Below, piece after piece: positions 14,968 to 24,239 of a DNA stretch of 64,000 nucleotides. Every line of letters begins with the position of its first letter. The first letter of the stretch is position 1. Below the pieces are notes generated by a model that saw only the letters and a list, made by a program, of their open reading frames with translations, searched no databases and was not told the origin of the DNA. The stretch comes from Bacillota bacterium (GTDB lineage Bacteria > Bacillota_I > Bacilli_A > Izemoplasmatales > Hujiaoplasmataceae): assembly GCA_018816905.1 (NCBI GenBank), contig JAHIVB010000008.1, positions 124,001 through 188,000 on the forward strand. The letters are read 5' to 3'. The translations under genes were made by a program, and so were the position numbers.

Positions 14968-17193
14968 ATGAGTTATATCGAAGGCGAAATCAAACAAGTC
15001 CTGTTTTACAATGATGACAACAATTATTCCGTCTTGAAACTCGATATCATTGATACGGACGTTCAAGAAATCATTTACAAAGAACCCACGATTATTATTT
15101 GTGGGTTTTTTCCTCATTTGGACAAAGGACAAAGATATCGCTTTTTCGGAGAACTTAAACATCATCCTAAATATGGACTTCAATATGATGCGTCAAGGTT
15201 CGAAAGAATCATGGACAATTCAAGGGAAGGTTTGATGGACTACCTTTCGAGTGATCTTTTCAAAGGAATAGGACCGAAAACCGCAGAATGGATTGTGGAT
15301 AAGTATGGCATTGATTGCATCGACAAAATTCTGAATGATCACGATATTTTAGATTCTGTTCCGAGAATGTCTCAAGCGAAAAAAGATTCTCTTGTTTCTA
15401 CTCTTCTTACCAATCGCAAAATGGAAACTTCTTTGGTTTGGCTTTATGGCTTCCAAATTTCACCAAAAATGGCGATGAAAATATATCAGATGTACGGATA
15501 TGAATCGATTGATGTCATCAAAGAAAATCCATATGTATTAATGGAAGAAATCGAGGGCATTGGATTCAAACGAGCTGATGAAATTGCGCTTAAAATCGGA
15601 TTGTCCTACAACCACCCACTAAGAATCAAAGCTGTAATCATTTATTTGCTCAATGAATATATGAACAAATTCGGAGATACCAAATTATCGCATCCGGAGT
15701 TGCTTGATTTTACCGAAAAATATCTGAATACAGATGAAAATTTGATTGTACAAAGAGAAGAGATTGAAGATATTCTTTCAGAATTAGTCATGCAAGGAAA
15801 GGTCATCCATGAAGAAGATTCCTTGAGTTTGTGGTACTTATACCTTGCTGAAAAAGGGATTTCTACATCCTTGAAAAGATATACAAAAGAATCAACACCT
15901 TCTTTTGATGAAGAATTGGTAATCCAGTCGATTCAAGAATTTCAAAACGAACATATGATTGAATATACCGAAGAACAAATAAAGGCAATCAAGAAGGCGT
16001 TGCTAGATGATTTTCTCATTATAACTGGTGGACCCGGGACTGGTAAAACAACCATCATTAACGGAATTGTACAAATCTATAAATTGTTAAGAGGGTCAAA
16101 ATCTTCGATACTTTTAGCTGCACCTACAGGTAAGGCGGCGAAGCGTCTCAAAGAAGCCACTTCCTTTGAAGCAACTACCATCCATCGATTGTTAGGTTAC
16201 GATTACGAGGGCCATTTTAGCGCAGATAGCCATCATCCTTTAACTGCGGACTTAATCATCATTGACGAGGCATCGATGCTTGATGTCGTTTTGGCAAACC
16301 ACTTATTTGAATCCATTCGTTCCAATACCAAAGTAGTCATCGTAGGAGATGACAATCAATTACCCTCAGTTGGACCTGGACAAGTATTGGCTGATTTGAT
16401 AGAGTCTGACATGTTTAATGTCGTAAAACTATCTAAAATCCATCGTCAGGCGAACGATTCTAGCATCATTTCTTTGGCTTATGACATATTGAATCAACAT
16501 GTGAGTGAAAATTTAAGTTCGCGAACCGACGATCGAAAATTTATTCGTTCAAGTGAAGGATTGATTGTCGAAAACATCATCTCAGTCATCCATCAAGCTA
16601 TGGAGCAAGGTCATAGTTTGCATGATGATATTCAGGTGTTAGCACCGATTTATAAAGGCCAAAACGGAATAGATAAAATCAATGAAGTGATTCAAGAACG
16701 ATTTAATCATCAGAACCAAGCCCATAAGATATCTTATAACGGTAAAACGTTCTATTTTAACGACAAAGTTCTTCAACTAGCAAATCAACCTGAAGACGGA
16801 ATCATGAACGGTGACATCGGCGTAGTTACAGGAATTATTGAGACAAAAGAGATGTTAGTCGATTTCAGTGGTAATGTCGTCAAGTACAATGTGAAGGATT
16901 TTGATAAGCTAACCCTGGCATATTGCATTAGTATTCATAAATCTCAAGGAAGTGAATTTCGAATCGTGATTCTCCCCTTGACTCAAAGTTATGCGATGAT
17001 GTTAAAAAGAAAACTCCTCTATACTGCAGTTACGAGAGCGAAAGAGCATCTTGTAATGATAGGCGACTACTATGCTCTCAAACGGGGAGTCTCATCCATT
17101 GAAACACCAAGAAAAACACGACTAAAAGGGTTCTTGCTCGATGCAATCAAAGATCAACCGAAAAAAAACCTTAGAATAGAAGATTTTTTATAG
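14968..17193 (+). CDS. recD2: ATP-dependent 5'-3' DNA helicase RecD2
   Basis: SF1B helicase of 741 residues of the RecD-like RecD2 family, which acts without RecBC in genome maintenance. The N-terminal region (1-300) has the family OB-like and helix-hairpin-helix parts, including LFKGIGPKTAEWIVDKYGI and VLMEEIEGIGFKRADEIA. The helicase core shows Walker A GGPGTGKTT, Walker B IIDEASMLD, the GDDNQLPSVGPG motif III, and the C-terminal YCISIHKSQGSEF and LLYTAVTRAKEHL motifs. AAAGGAATG precedes the start. It lies directly before alaS, as in several Firmicutes. Confidence 0.94.
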   Translation: MSYIEGEIKQVLFYNDDNNYSVLKLDIIDTDVQEIIYKEPTIIICGFFPHLDKGQRYRFFGELKHHPKYGLQYDASRFERIMDNSREGLMDYLSSDLFKGIGPKTAEWIVDKYGIDCIDKILNDHDILDSVPRMSQAKKDSLVSTLLTNRKMETSLVWLYGFQISPKMAMKIYQMYGYESIDVIKENPYVLMEEIEGIGFKRADEIALKIGLSYNHPLRIKAVIIYLLNEYMNKFGDTKLSHPELLDFTEKYLNTDENLIVQREEIEDILSELVMQGKVIHEEDSLSLWYLYLAEKGISTSLKRYTKESTPSFDEELVIQSIQEFQNEHMIEYTEEQIKAIKKALLDDFLIITGGPGTGKTTIINGIVQIYKLLRGSKSSILLAAPTGKAAKRLKEATSFEATTIHRLLGYDYEGHFSADSHHPLTADLIIIDEASMLDVVLANHLFESIRSNTKVVIVGDDNQLPSVGPGQVLADLIESDMFNVVKLSKIHRQANDSSIISLAYDILNQHVSENLSSRTDDRKFIRSSEGLIVENIISVIHQAMEQGHSLHDDIQVLAPIYKGQNGIDKINEVIQERFNHQNQAHKISYNGKTFYFNDKVLQLANQPEDGIMNGDIGVVTGIIETKEMLVDFSGNVVKYNVKDFDKLTLAYCISIHKSQGSEFRIVILPLTQSYAMMLKRKLLYTAVTRAKEHLVMIGDYYALKRGVSSIETPRKTRLKGFLLDAIKDQPKKNLRIEDFL

Positions 17194-17206
17194 ATGTTGA
17201 TTTCAT

Positions 17207-17235
17207 TTGCAAAAATTACATAAATGATGTATAAT
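17207..17235 (+). promoter_or_regulatory. Promoter of the alaS T-box leader
   Basis: -35 TTGCAA (17207-17212), 17 bases, -10 TATAAT (17230-17235). Confidence 0.75.
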
Positions 17236-17242
17236 TGTCTCA

Positions 17243-17455
17243 AATCAATGATAAAAGACAAGTAGAACATTTCTACTGCACAGAGAGTTTGGGGACGGTG
17301 GAACCAAACCTTAGAGATGGATTCGAAGCTCCTTTTTGAGAGGCGGTAAAACCGCCCGCAGATCTGCGTTATGGATGTCGAGTGCTAGTGTAACTAGAAC
17401 AAAGGTGGTACCGCGATGAATCGTCCTTTTATATAGGATGATTCTCTTTTTTTTG
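17243..17455 (+). promoter_or_regulatory. T-box riboswitch, Ala specifier, controlling alaS
   Basis: The leader contains AGAGAG and an apical Stem I helix (GTTTGG.../CCAAAC), a specifier loop GAAGCT with Ala codon GCT at 17328-17330, the T-box AGGTGGTACCGCG at 17403-17415 and a terminator stem GAATCGTCCT / AGGATGATTC with T-run at 17418-17454. Uncharged tRNA-Ala should favour the antiterminator and read-through into alaS. Pairing was assigned by eye. Confidence 0.93.
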
Positions 17456-17468
17456 GGAGGATGGAACA

Positions 17469-20105
17469 ATGAAAAAACTATCTGGTAACGAAATAAGACA
17501 AATGTGGCTTGATTTCTTCAAAGAAAAAGGTCACAGCGTAGAAAAAGGAGCGTCCTTGGTTCCAAATGACGATCCTACTTTATTGTGGATGAATGCCGGG
17601 GTTGCTGCTCTTAAGAAGTATTTTGATGGCAGTGTGGTTCCAAAGAATCCGCGAATTGTAAATGCTCAAAAGTGCATTCGAACCAATGATATCGAGAATG
17701 TTGGGGTGACCGCAAGACATCACACTTTTTTTGAGATGCTCGGTAATTTTTCCATAGGAGATTATTTTCGAGAAGATGCAGTTAACTGGGGATTTGAGTT
17801 ACTGACAAGCCCAAAATGGTTTGGCTTTGATAAAAACAAATTATATATGACCATCTATCCTACCGATGAAGAAACGAAAGAACTATGGATTAAAAACGGA
17901 ATGAATCCATCTCATATTATTCCAACTGAAGATCATAATTTCTGGGAGATTGGTGAGGGTCCATGCGGACCTTGTACAGAAATATTCTTTGATCGTGGAG
18001 ATGCTTACGGGGATTTTACCTCCGATGCGATTCGTGACGATATCGAAAATGACAGGTACGTCGAAATCTGGAATATCGTATTTTCTCAATATAATGCCAA
18101 AGCTGGATTAGAGCGTAAAGACTATCCTGAACTTCCTAGCAAAAATATCGACACTGGTTGTGGCTTGGAACGACTGGCTTCCGTCATTCAAGGGACTAAG
18201 ACGAACTTTGAAACGGATTTATTTATGCCAATCATTCAAAAAATTGAAGAAATCTCTCATGTGTCCTATCATGGTCAGATGGCTTTTAAAGTCATTAGCG
18301 ATCACATCCGTACGGTCTCTTTCGCTATTAGCGACGGCGCAATGCTATCCAATGAAGGCAGAGGCTACGTTCTAAGAAGGCTTTTAAGAAGAGCCGTAAA
18401 ATATGGTAAAAAACTTGGAATTGACCGTCCATTTATGGGTGAACTTGTTGATGTAGTATCCAATATGGTATTTGATTATTACCCGGATATTCAAGCAAAA
18501 TCGTCCATTATAAAGAAAATAATCTCTTCTGAAGAATCGAAGTTTTTAGAGACACTTGAAAATGGAGAGAAGAAATTCGAACAAATTATCAGTAGTTCTG
18601 AAAATCAATTAATCAGTGGAAGCGACGCTTTTCTGTTATACGACACTTTTGGATTCCCAATCGAGTTGACAATGGAATATGCCAAAGAAAGAGGCTTCCG
18701 TGTTGATTTAAAATCATTTGATAAAGAAATGAGCATGCAAAAAGAACGAGCAAGAAACGCTCGTAAAGAAATACAATCAATGAAATCACAAAATGAAGAG
18801 TTTTTAGATTACCAAGGAATCAGTGAATTCGTAGGGTACAATCAAGTGAGTTCTGATTCTAGAATCATAAAGATTTTTTCTGAAGGACTTGTTTTAGATA
18901 AAACGCCATTTTATGCGACTTCCGGAGGCCAAGTGTCTGATACCGGAATGATTTATAATGAAGATTTTTCAATAAAAATCACCGAAGTATCCAAAATGCC
19001 CAATGGTCAGTTTCTCCATTCTTATGAACTCGTCGAAGGCGAGCCAAAGGAAAATGCGAGAGTACATGCTCAGGTCGATGTCACGAAAAGGAAACTGACA
19101 ACTTACAACCATTCCGCAACCCATTTATTGTTTAAAGCCTTAAGAGATTTGCTTGGGGGACATGTGTCCCAACAAGGATCTCAAGTGACCTCAGACTCAT
19201 TACGATTTGATTTTAATCACTACGAAAGCATCAGTGATGAGCAGATTCTAAAACTTGAAAACAGAGTCAATCAAATGATTTTAGAATCTCACGAGACCAT
19301 TACTCATATATTATCAGTCGAAGAAGCCGTCAAAAAAGGTGCTATTGCAGAATTTGGAGAAAAATACGACGAGTTTGTGAGAGTCGTCGATTTGAAATAC
19401 ACTTTGGATCTATGTGGAGGTACTCATGTCTCTAACATCAAAGACATTCAACGGTTCGCAATTCGGAGCGTTTCTTCCATTGGATCAGGCATTTATCGTA
19501 TTGAAGGACTAACAAATATCAATGTTGATAAAATTGACGAATCATTTAAAGGAATCAACCAAGACATTGAGAATTTGATTAAAAAAGCGGAATTGATTCT
19601 ATCTGAAGCGAAAAAAGAAGGTATGAATTTGACTTTCGATTACACCATTCCTCATCATTTGCTTGGAAGTTATCAAGATGTACTCAATAAAAGACAACTC
19701 TTAACAGATATTCAAGTTCGAGTCAAAGATCTTGAAAAAGAATTTACTAGGCAAAAAGAAAATCAGGCATTAAACGACTTGACACCATATCTGTCAATGA
19801 TTCAAAAAGATACCTTAATTGGCAAAGTACTAGACGTTGAAATATCAGTGTTAAAACAATTAGTTGACAACTTGCTTGTCAAACTTCAAAAAGGTACAGT
19901 TCTTCTCGCTTCAGTACTTGGAGACAAAGTAGTATTCATCGCCAAAACAAATAAAGAAGGCGTCCATGCTGGTAATCTTGTCAAAAAGGCAGCTACTCTT
20001 TGCGGAGGTAACGGCGGAGGCAGACCAGACTTTGCTCAAGCTGGGGGAAAAGACATTTCTAATGTAGAAAACGCACTTGATGAAGTGAGGAATTCACTCT
20101 TATGA
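17469..20105 (+). CDS. alaS: Alanine--tRNA ligase
   Basis: Class II synthetase of 878 residues, full length for the bacterial family. The aminoacylation core includes HHTFFEMLGNFSIGDYF and GCGLERLASV; the editing domain has HSATHLLFKALRDLLG and LCGGTHVSN, giving the H-x3-H and C-x3-H zinc and editing residues; a C-terminal C-Ala domain ends in CGGNGGGRPDFAQAGG. GGGAGGATGGAAC precedes the start. The stop overlaps the ruvX start by four bases (ATGA), and the ireB/yrzL gene often found between them in Firmicutes is absent. Confidence 0.97.
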   Translation: MKKLSGNEIRQMWLDFFKEKGHSVEKGASLVPNDDPTLLWMNAGVAALKKYFDGSVVPKNPRIVNAQKCIRTNDIENVGVTARHHTFFEMLGNFSIGDYFREDAVNWGFELLTSPKWFGFDKNKLYMTIYPTDEETKELWIKNGMNPSHIIPTEDHNFWEIGEGPCGPCTEIFFDRGDAYGDFTSDAIRDDIENDRYVEIWNIVFSQYNAKAGLERKDYPELPSKNIDTGCGLERLASVIQGTKTNFETDLFMPIIQKIEEISHVSYHGQMAFKVISDHIRTVSFAISDGAMLSNEGRGYVLRRLLRRAVKYGKKLGIDRPFMGELVDVVSNMVFDYYPDIQAKSSIIKKIISSEESKFLETLENGEKKFEQIISSSENQLISGSDAFLLYDTFGFPIELTMEYAKERGFRVDLKSFDKEMSMQKERARNARKEIQSMKSQNEEFLDYQGISEFVGYNQVSSDSRIIKIFSEGLVLDKTPFYATSGGQVSDTGMIYNEDFSIKITEVSKMPNGQFLHSYELVEGEPKENARVHAQVDVTKRKLTTYNHSATHLLFKALRDLLGGHVSQQGSQVTSDSLRFDFNHYESISDEQILKLENRVNQMILESHETITHILSVEEAVKKGAIAEFGEKYDEFVRVVDLKYTLDLCGGTHVSNIKDIQRFAIRSVSSIGSGIYRIEGLTNINVDKIDESFKGINQDIENLIKKAELILSEAKKEGMNLTFDYTIPHHLLGSYQDVLNKRQLLTDIQVRVKDLEKEFTRQKENQALNDLTPYLSMIQKDTLIGKVLDVEISVLKQLVDNLLVKLQKGTVLLASVLGDKVVFIAKTNKEGVHAGNLVKKAATLCGGNGGGRPDFAQAGGKDISNVENALDEVRNSLL

Positions 20106-20518
20106 GAGCCTTAGGACTGGACCTTGGATCCAAAACTTGTGGGATTGCTTTATCAGATCCTTCGATGATTTTAGCTAGTGGGATAGAAACTTTTCGATTT
20201 GAAGAAGGAAATTATCAAATTGCTCTTGACTATATCAAGGATTTTATCGATAATAATAAGGTAGAATTAGTCGTGTTAGGTCTTCCAAAGAATATGGATG
20301 GCTCATCGGGCTTTCAAGCGAAAATTTCAGAAGATTTCAAAACCAATCTTGAAAAGATGACTTCTGCCAAAATTGTGTTGTGGGACGAGAGATTAACTTC
20401 AAGAATGGTGCATCAAGTGATGATGAGTGCGAACATGAACTCAAAAAAAAGAAAAGAAAAAGTAGATAAATTGGCCGCGACGGTCATATTACAGAGCTAT
20501 TTAGATAGCAGAAGGTAG
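20102..20518 (+). CDS. ruvX: Putative pre-16S rRNA nuclease RuvX/YqgF
   Basis: RNase H-fold protein of 138 residues associated with 5' maturation of 16S rRNA. The first acidic motif is in LGLDLGSKTCGIALSD, a second block is VVLGLPKNMDGSSG, and the third is VLWDERLTSR with the conserved Asp. It is translationally coupled to alaS through an ATGA overlap and precedes the yrzB-type gene by five bases. Confidence 0.92.
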   Translation: MRALGLDLGSKTCGIALSDPSMILASGIETFRFEEGNYQIALDYIKDFIDNNKVELVVLGLPKNMDGSSGFQAKISEDFKTNLEKMTSAKIVLWDERLTSRMVHQVMMSANMNSKKRKEKVDKLAATVILQSYLDSRR

Positions 20519-20523
20519 GAAAA

Positions 20524-20820
20524 ATGGAAAATGAATTTGAAACTTTGATCGTGACCGACGAACAAGGAAATGAAATCGAATGTAACATCATTATGACTTT
20601 TGAATCTGAAGAATTCGGGAAATCCTATGTTGTATATCAAATTAAAGACGATGAAACTGGTGAATATTTCGCTGCTAGTTATAATCCTGAAGATGATGAT
20701 GAAGGAAATCTTGGACAAGTAGATTCAGAAGAAGAATGGGACTTGATTGAAGAAGTTCTTGAAAGTTTTTTAGAAGACGAAGAAGAAAAAGACGAAGAAG
20801 AAAAAGAAGAGGAAGAGTAG
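20524..20820 (+). CDS. DUF1292 protein (YrzB-like)
   Basis: Acidic cytosolic protein of 98 residues. The central block TVTDEQGNEIE-like VTDEQGNEIECNIIMTFE and GKSYVVYQ matches DUF1292, and the last 25 residues are almost only Glu, Asp and Lys. Molecular function is unknown; the family regularly sits between ruvX and trmR in Firmicutes, as here. GGTAGGAAA precedes the start, and the stop codon lies within the following hairpin. Confidence 0.85.
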   Translation: MENEFETLIVTDEQGNEIECNIIMTFESEEFGKSYVVYQIKDDETGEYFAASYNPEDDDEGNLGQVDSEEEWDLIEEVLESFLEDEEEKDEEEKEEEE

Positions 20821-20844
20821 ATCTACCTCTTCTCATCTTTTTTT
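20806..20844 (+). terminator. Terminator-like hairpin after the DUF1292 gene
   Basis: GAAGAGG ... CCTCTTC with inner palindrome TAGATCTA and a T-run at 20838-20844. It may be partial, because the next gene follows at once without an obvious promoter. Confidence 0.6.
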
Positions 20845-20857
20845 GGATGGTGGAATC

Positions 20858-21481
20858 ATGGCAAGTGAGTATTTAAATCGAACCAATCAAACTTTCGAAG
20901 ATCCGATTTTGGATGAAATGAAACAACTGGCGACGAAAAAACAGATACCGATTATATCGGAAGAGGGAATTCGTCTTATTTTACATTTGATTCAAGTTGG
21001 AAAATACAAACGAGTCCTAGAAATTGGAACTGCCATCGGCTATACAAGTTATTCCATATCCAAATATACTCAAGCGTCCGTTGTTACCATTGAAAGAAAT
21101 CCTGAATTAGTCAATCAAGCGAAAGAGTTTATTTCACACTCTGAAGCAAAAGAAAGGATTACTTTTATTGAAGGCGACGCCTTAGAAATCTCGACAGAAA
21201 CGATAGGATTATTTGATCTTATTTTTATTGATGCGGCAAAAGCACAATATATTCGATTCTTTGAAAAGTTTGAGCCCTTGCTTTTGCAAGGTGGAATTAT
21301 TGTTACTGATAATCTTTTGTTTCATGGGTTTGTAGAAAACCCCAAATCAATTTTAAGTCGAAATAGAAAACAACTTGTGAACAAAATCAACAAATTTAAT
21401 CAGTGGTTACTTCATAAAAGTGACTATGATTCCTATATCTACGAAATTGGAGACGGCATGGCGATCTCATACAAAAAGTGA
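20858..21481 (+). CDS. trmR: tRNA 5-hydroxyuridine O-methyltransferase TrmR
   Basis: SAM-dependent methyltransferase of 207 residues in the class I COMT-like group. The SAM site is VLEIGTAIGYTSYSIS, with FIDAAKAQY and NLLFHGFV further on. In Bacillus, TrmR (YrrM) methylates 5-hydroxyuridine at the tRNA wobble position to 5-methoxyuridine. The assignment rests on this motif set plus the two adjacent U32 genes that make its substrate. ATG 20858 follows GGTGG; the in-frame TTG at 20843 lies in the T-run of the preceding hairpin and is rejected. Confidence 0.88.
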   Translation: MASEYLNRTNQTFEDPILDEMKQLATKKQIPIISEEGIRLILHLIQVGKYKRVLEIGTAIGYTSYSISKYTQASVVTIERNPELVNQAKEFISHSEAKERITFIEGDALEISTETIGLFDLIFIDAAKAQYIRFFEKFEPLLLQGGIIVTDNLLFHGFVENPKSILSRNRKQLVNKINKFNQWLLHKSDYDSYIYEIGDGMAISYKK

Positions 21482-21491
21482 GGACATCAAT

Positions 21492-22370
21492 TTGAATATT
21501 GTAGTTACATTAAAAAATATTCTAGAGATGCCACATCTAGCGTCGCTTGGCGCAGATGTCTTTTTGTTGCAGACGGAACACTTCACCAGAAACGTCACCG
21601 CATCGTTTTCAGTTGATGAAATAGTTCAAATTACACAAAAATCACATGAGATGGGAAAAAAGACATACCTACTAGTTAATATTATGATTCATGAGGATAT
21701 GCTTATTGATCTGGACCATTTTATTTCTGAAGTTCAGTTTGCAAACCTGGATGGAATTGTATGTTTTGATTTCACAATGTTTTCTTTGCTTAAAAAATAC
21801 GATATGGAAAGACTGATGATTTTTCAACCCGGAACCTTTAACACGAATTGTTATGACGCTTGGTTTGCTAAAAAACAAGGAATGAAGGGGTTGACCGTTT
21901 CCAAAGAAGTCACCCTGGAAGAAATACTGGAAATCGCTGATTGTACACAAGATATTGAATTTTCGATTGTGGGTCATGGTTATCTAGAAATGTTTTTCTC
22001 ACGCAGACCTCTGATAACGAATTACGGACTATTCAAAGGATTGAATTTAAAATCTGTGGCTAATTCTCATCATTACTTTCTTCAAGAAGAAATGAGAAAA
22101 GAAGAATTTTTTCCAGTCATTGAAGATTCATTTGGAACCACTATTTTCAGATCAAAAAAACTTCTTTCTTTTCAAGAAGTCGGGGTAATAGCACCTTTTC
22201 TTTCTGATTTTTTCATTGAACGAATCTTCGTTTCGGATGAAGAATATTATGAAAGCATTAAAGCATATTTCGATTTTAAACTTCAAGAAGCTTTCCTTTC
22301 AAAATATCAATCTGCTTATGACAGCGGTTTTTATTATCGTAGAATCGGTCGTAGTAAGGAGGCAGAATGA
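21492..22370 (+). CDS. trhP1: U32 family protein TrhP1 (tRNA hydroxylation, YrrN-like)
   Basis: Protein of 292 residues from peptidase family U32, the smaller partner of the pair that introduces 5-hydroxyuridine at the tRNA wobble site using prephenate. It has the barrel start LGADVFLLQTEHFTRN and VGHGYLEMFFSRRPLI, but no Cys-rich U32 signature, as in YrrN. The start is taken as TTG 21492 because GTGAGGACATCAAT precedes it and the protein then begins NIVVTLKN; the longer frame from 21420 overlaps trmR. The stop overlaps the next start (ATGATG). Confidence 0.82.
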   Translation: MNIVVTLKNILEMPHLASLGADVFLLQTEHFTRNVTASFSVDEIVQITQKSHEMGKKTYLLVNIMIHEDMLIDLDHFISEVQFANLDGIVCFDFTMFSLLKKYDMERLMIFQPGTFNTNCYDAWFAKKQGMKGLTVSKEVTLEEILEIADCTQDIEFSIVGHGYLEMFFSRRPLITNYGLFKGLNLKSVANSHHYFLQEEMRKEEFFPVIEDSFGTTIFRSKKLLSFQEVGVIAPFLSDFFIERIFVSDEEYYESIKAYFDFKLQEAFLSKYQSAYDSGFYYRRIGRSKEAE

Positions 22371-23554
22371 TGAAGGTCGAATTGCTTGCTCCCGCTGGAG
22401 ATCTTGAAAAAGTCAAATTTGCATTATTGTATGGAGCCGATGCAGTCTATATTGGTGGACAAGAATTTTCATTGCGTGCGAGAGCATCAAAATTTTCGTT
22501 AGAAGCGATTAAAGAGGCAGTTGAATTTGCGCACTCAATTAATAAAAAAATCTACGTAACGACAAACATTGTATTTCACAATGATGATGTAGATATGTTG
22601 GACGATTATTTGCTTTCACTTGATAAAATGAAAGTAGACGCCATTATTTGTTCTTCCCCCGTCATCATCGATCGTGCTAAATCATTAACGAATCTTGAAA
22701 TACATTTGTCTACTCAAGTATCGGTAACGAATTCAAGCCTAACAAATTTCTGGGCAGATCAAGGTATCAAAAGGGTTGTTCTTGCAAGAGAATGTTCGAT
22801 AGATGAAATCAGAGAAATAAAGAGAAAAGCACGTGCTGATTTAGAGGTGTTCATTCACGGTGGAATGTGTGTCTCTTACTCAGGGAAATGCACCCTTTCA
22901 AATTATATGACTGATCGAGATGCCAATCGTGGAGGTTGTGCTCACAGTTGCAGGTGGAAATACAATCTTTATGATGATCATCATCTGGTCAGTGAGGATT
23001 ATGATTTTCAAATGTCTTCAAAGGATCTGGAGACACTTCGTTATATTAAAGATTTAATGGATATTGGGGTTGCCTCATTAAAAATCGAAGGCAGAATGAA
23101 ATCAATTCACTACATTGCCACAGTAGTAAATGCATATCGAGAATTTATAGACGATTATGAAGCTGATGCTTTAAAGGATATTTCTTATTATGAAGCAGAA
23201 ATCCGAAAAGCAGAAAATCGGCTCACTTCCTATGGATTCATGGAAGGAATCACTTCTGTGAAGCAACAACTTTACAATATGAGGAGCGAAGTGCCTACCA
23301 AAGAATTTGTTGGAATCGTCCTTTCTTATGATGATGAATTGAAAGAAGCCATCATTGAACAAAGAAATTATTTTCAACCAGGAGACAAACTTGAGATATT
23401 CTCTCCAAAAAAACCAACGGAAACATTTACTTCTGGTCCAATCTTTGATGAAGGCGGATTGGAATTAGATGCCGCAAGACATCCACTTCAAAAAATCAAG
23501 ATTCATTGTGAAACTCAGTTATCGCCCTATGACATTCTAAGGAAGGTGTTTTAA
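22367..23554 (+). CDS. trhP2: U32 family protein TrhP2 (tRNA hydroxylation, YrrO-like)
   Basis: Protein of 395 residues with the family U32 signature: EVFIHGGMCVSYSGKCTLSN and then GGCAHSCRWKY, four cysteines likely to hold an iron-sulfur cluster. The opening VELLAPAGDLEKVKFALLYG is the standard U32 N-terminus. In Bacillus YrrO acts with YrrN to hydroxylate U34 of tRNAs. The gene is coupled to trhP1 by overlap and lies immediately before udk, the same order as in Bacillus. The C-terminal domain (320-395) is the usual beta-barrel extension. Confidence 0.9.
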   Translation: MMKVELLAPAGDLEKVKFALLYGADAVYIGGQEFSLRARASKFSLEAIKEAVEFAHSINKKIYVTTNIVFHNDDVDMLDDYLLSLDKMKVDAIICSSPVIIDRAKSLTNLEIHLSTQVSVTNSSLTNFWADQGIKRVVLARECSIDEIREIKRKARADLEVFIHGGMCVSYSGKCTLSNYMTDRDANRGGCAHSCRWKYNLYDDHHLVSEDYDFQMSSKDLETLRYIKDLMDIGVASLKIEGRMKSIHYIATVVNAYREFIDDYEADALKDISYYEAEIRKAENRLTSYGFMEGITSVKQQLYNMRSEVPTKEFVGIVLSYDDELKEAIIEQRNYFQPGDKLEIFSPKKPTETFTSGPIFDEGGLELDAARHPLQKIKIHCETQLSPYDILRKVF

Positions 23555-24175
23555 ATGGACAAACCAGTGATTATAGCTGTTGCGGGAGGATCCTCTTCTG
23601 GTAAAACGACAGTGGTAAACAAAATATTGAAAGATCTTGAAACGTTTCCAATTGTGGTGTTGAAACACGACGATTACTACAAAGACCAATCAGACATGTC
23701 TATGGAGGAAAGAGAAGCGGTCAATTATGACCATCCATTTGCTCTAGACAATGATTTGTTTTATGAACACCTGCTTCAATTGATTTCGGGGAAATCGATT
23801 GAAAAACCCACATACGACTTTGTCGCGTTAACCAGAGCATTAGCGACCGAAATCATCAAACCAGCAAAAATCATAGTTCTCGAAGGTATTTTAGTACTAG
23901 AGGACGATCGCATTCGTCAACTCGCAGACATCAAATTGTTTGTAGAGGCTGATGACGATCTTCGATTCATACGAAGATTACAACGTGATACGAAAGAAAG
24001 AGGACGAACAATCGAGAGTGTCATCCACCAGTATTTGACAACGGTTAAGCCAATGCACTATGCATTTGTCAAACCGACGAAAAGGTACGCAGACATTATC
24101 ATTCCAAACGATTACAGTCATGAAGTTGCTGTCGATTTGATTCACTCGAAAATTATCTCAATCTTAAATAAATAA
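23555..24175 (+). CDS. udk: Uridine kinase
   Basis: P-loop kinase of 206 residues that phosphorylates uridine and cytidine in pyrimidine salvage. Walker A is GGSSSGKTT; HDDYYKDQSDMSMEERE and NYDHPFALD are the nucleoside-binding blocks; RRLQRDTKERGRT is the lid region. The start follows the trhP2 stop with no gap, with AAGGTG in the trhP2 3' end as binding site. Confidence 0.94.
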   Translation: MDKPVIIAVAGGSSSGKTTVVNKILKDLETFPIVVLKHDDYYKDQSDMSMEEREAVNYDHPFALDNDLFYEHLLQLISGKSIEKPTYDFVALTRALATEIIKPAKIIVLEGILVLEDDRIRQLADIKLFVEADDDLRFIRRLQRDTKERGRTIESVIHQYLTTVKPMHYAFVKPTKRYADIIIPNDYSHEVAVDLIHSKIISILNK

Positions 24176-24193
24176 TACTTTTACATTCAAACA

Positions 24194-24207
24194 AATTATG
24201 CTATAAT
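24194..24207 (+). promoter_or_regulatory. Extended -10 promoter of greA
   Basis: TGCTATAAT (24199-24207) about 33 bases before the greA start, in a 64-base gap after udk, so greA can be transcribed alone as well as with the operon. Confidence 0.55.
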
Positions 24208-24239
24208 ATAAACCACTTAACACAAGGAGACAAACATTC

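Noticed and set aside
14770-15183. Minus-strand frame of 137 codons spanning the M24 peptidase and recD2 junction
   Set aside because: It crosses two real genes on the opposite strand and encodes no recognisable protein.
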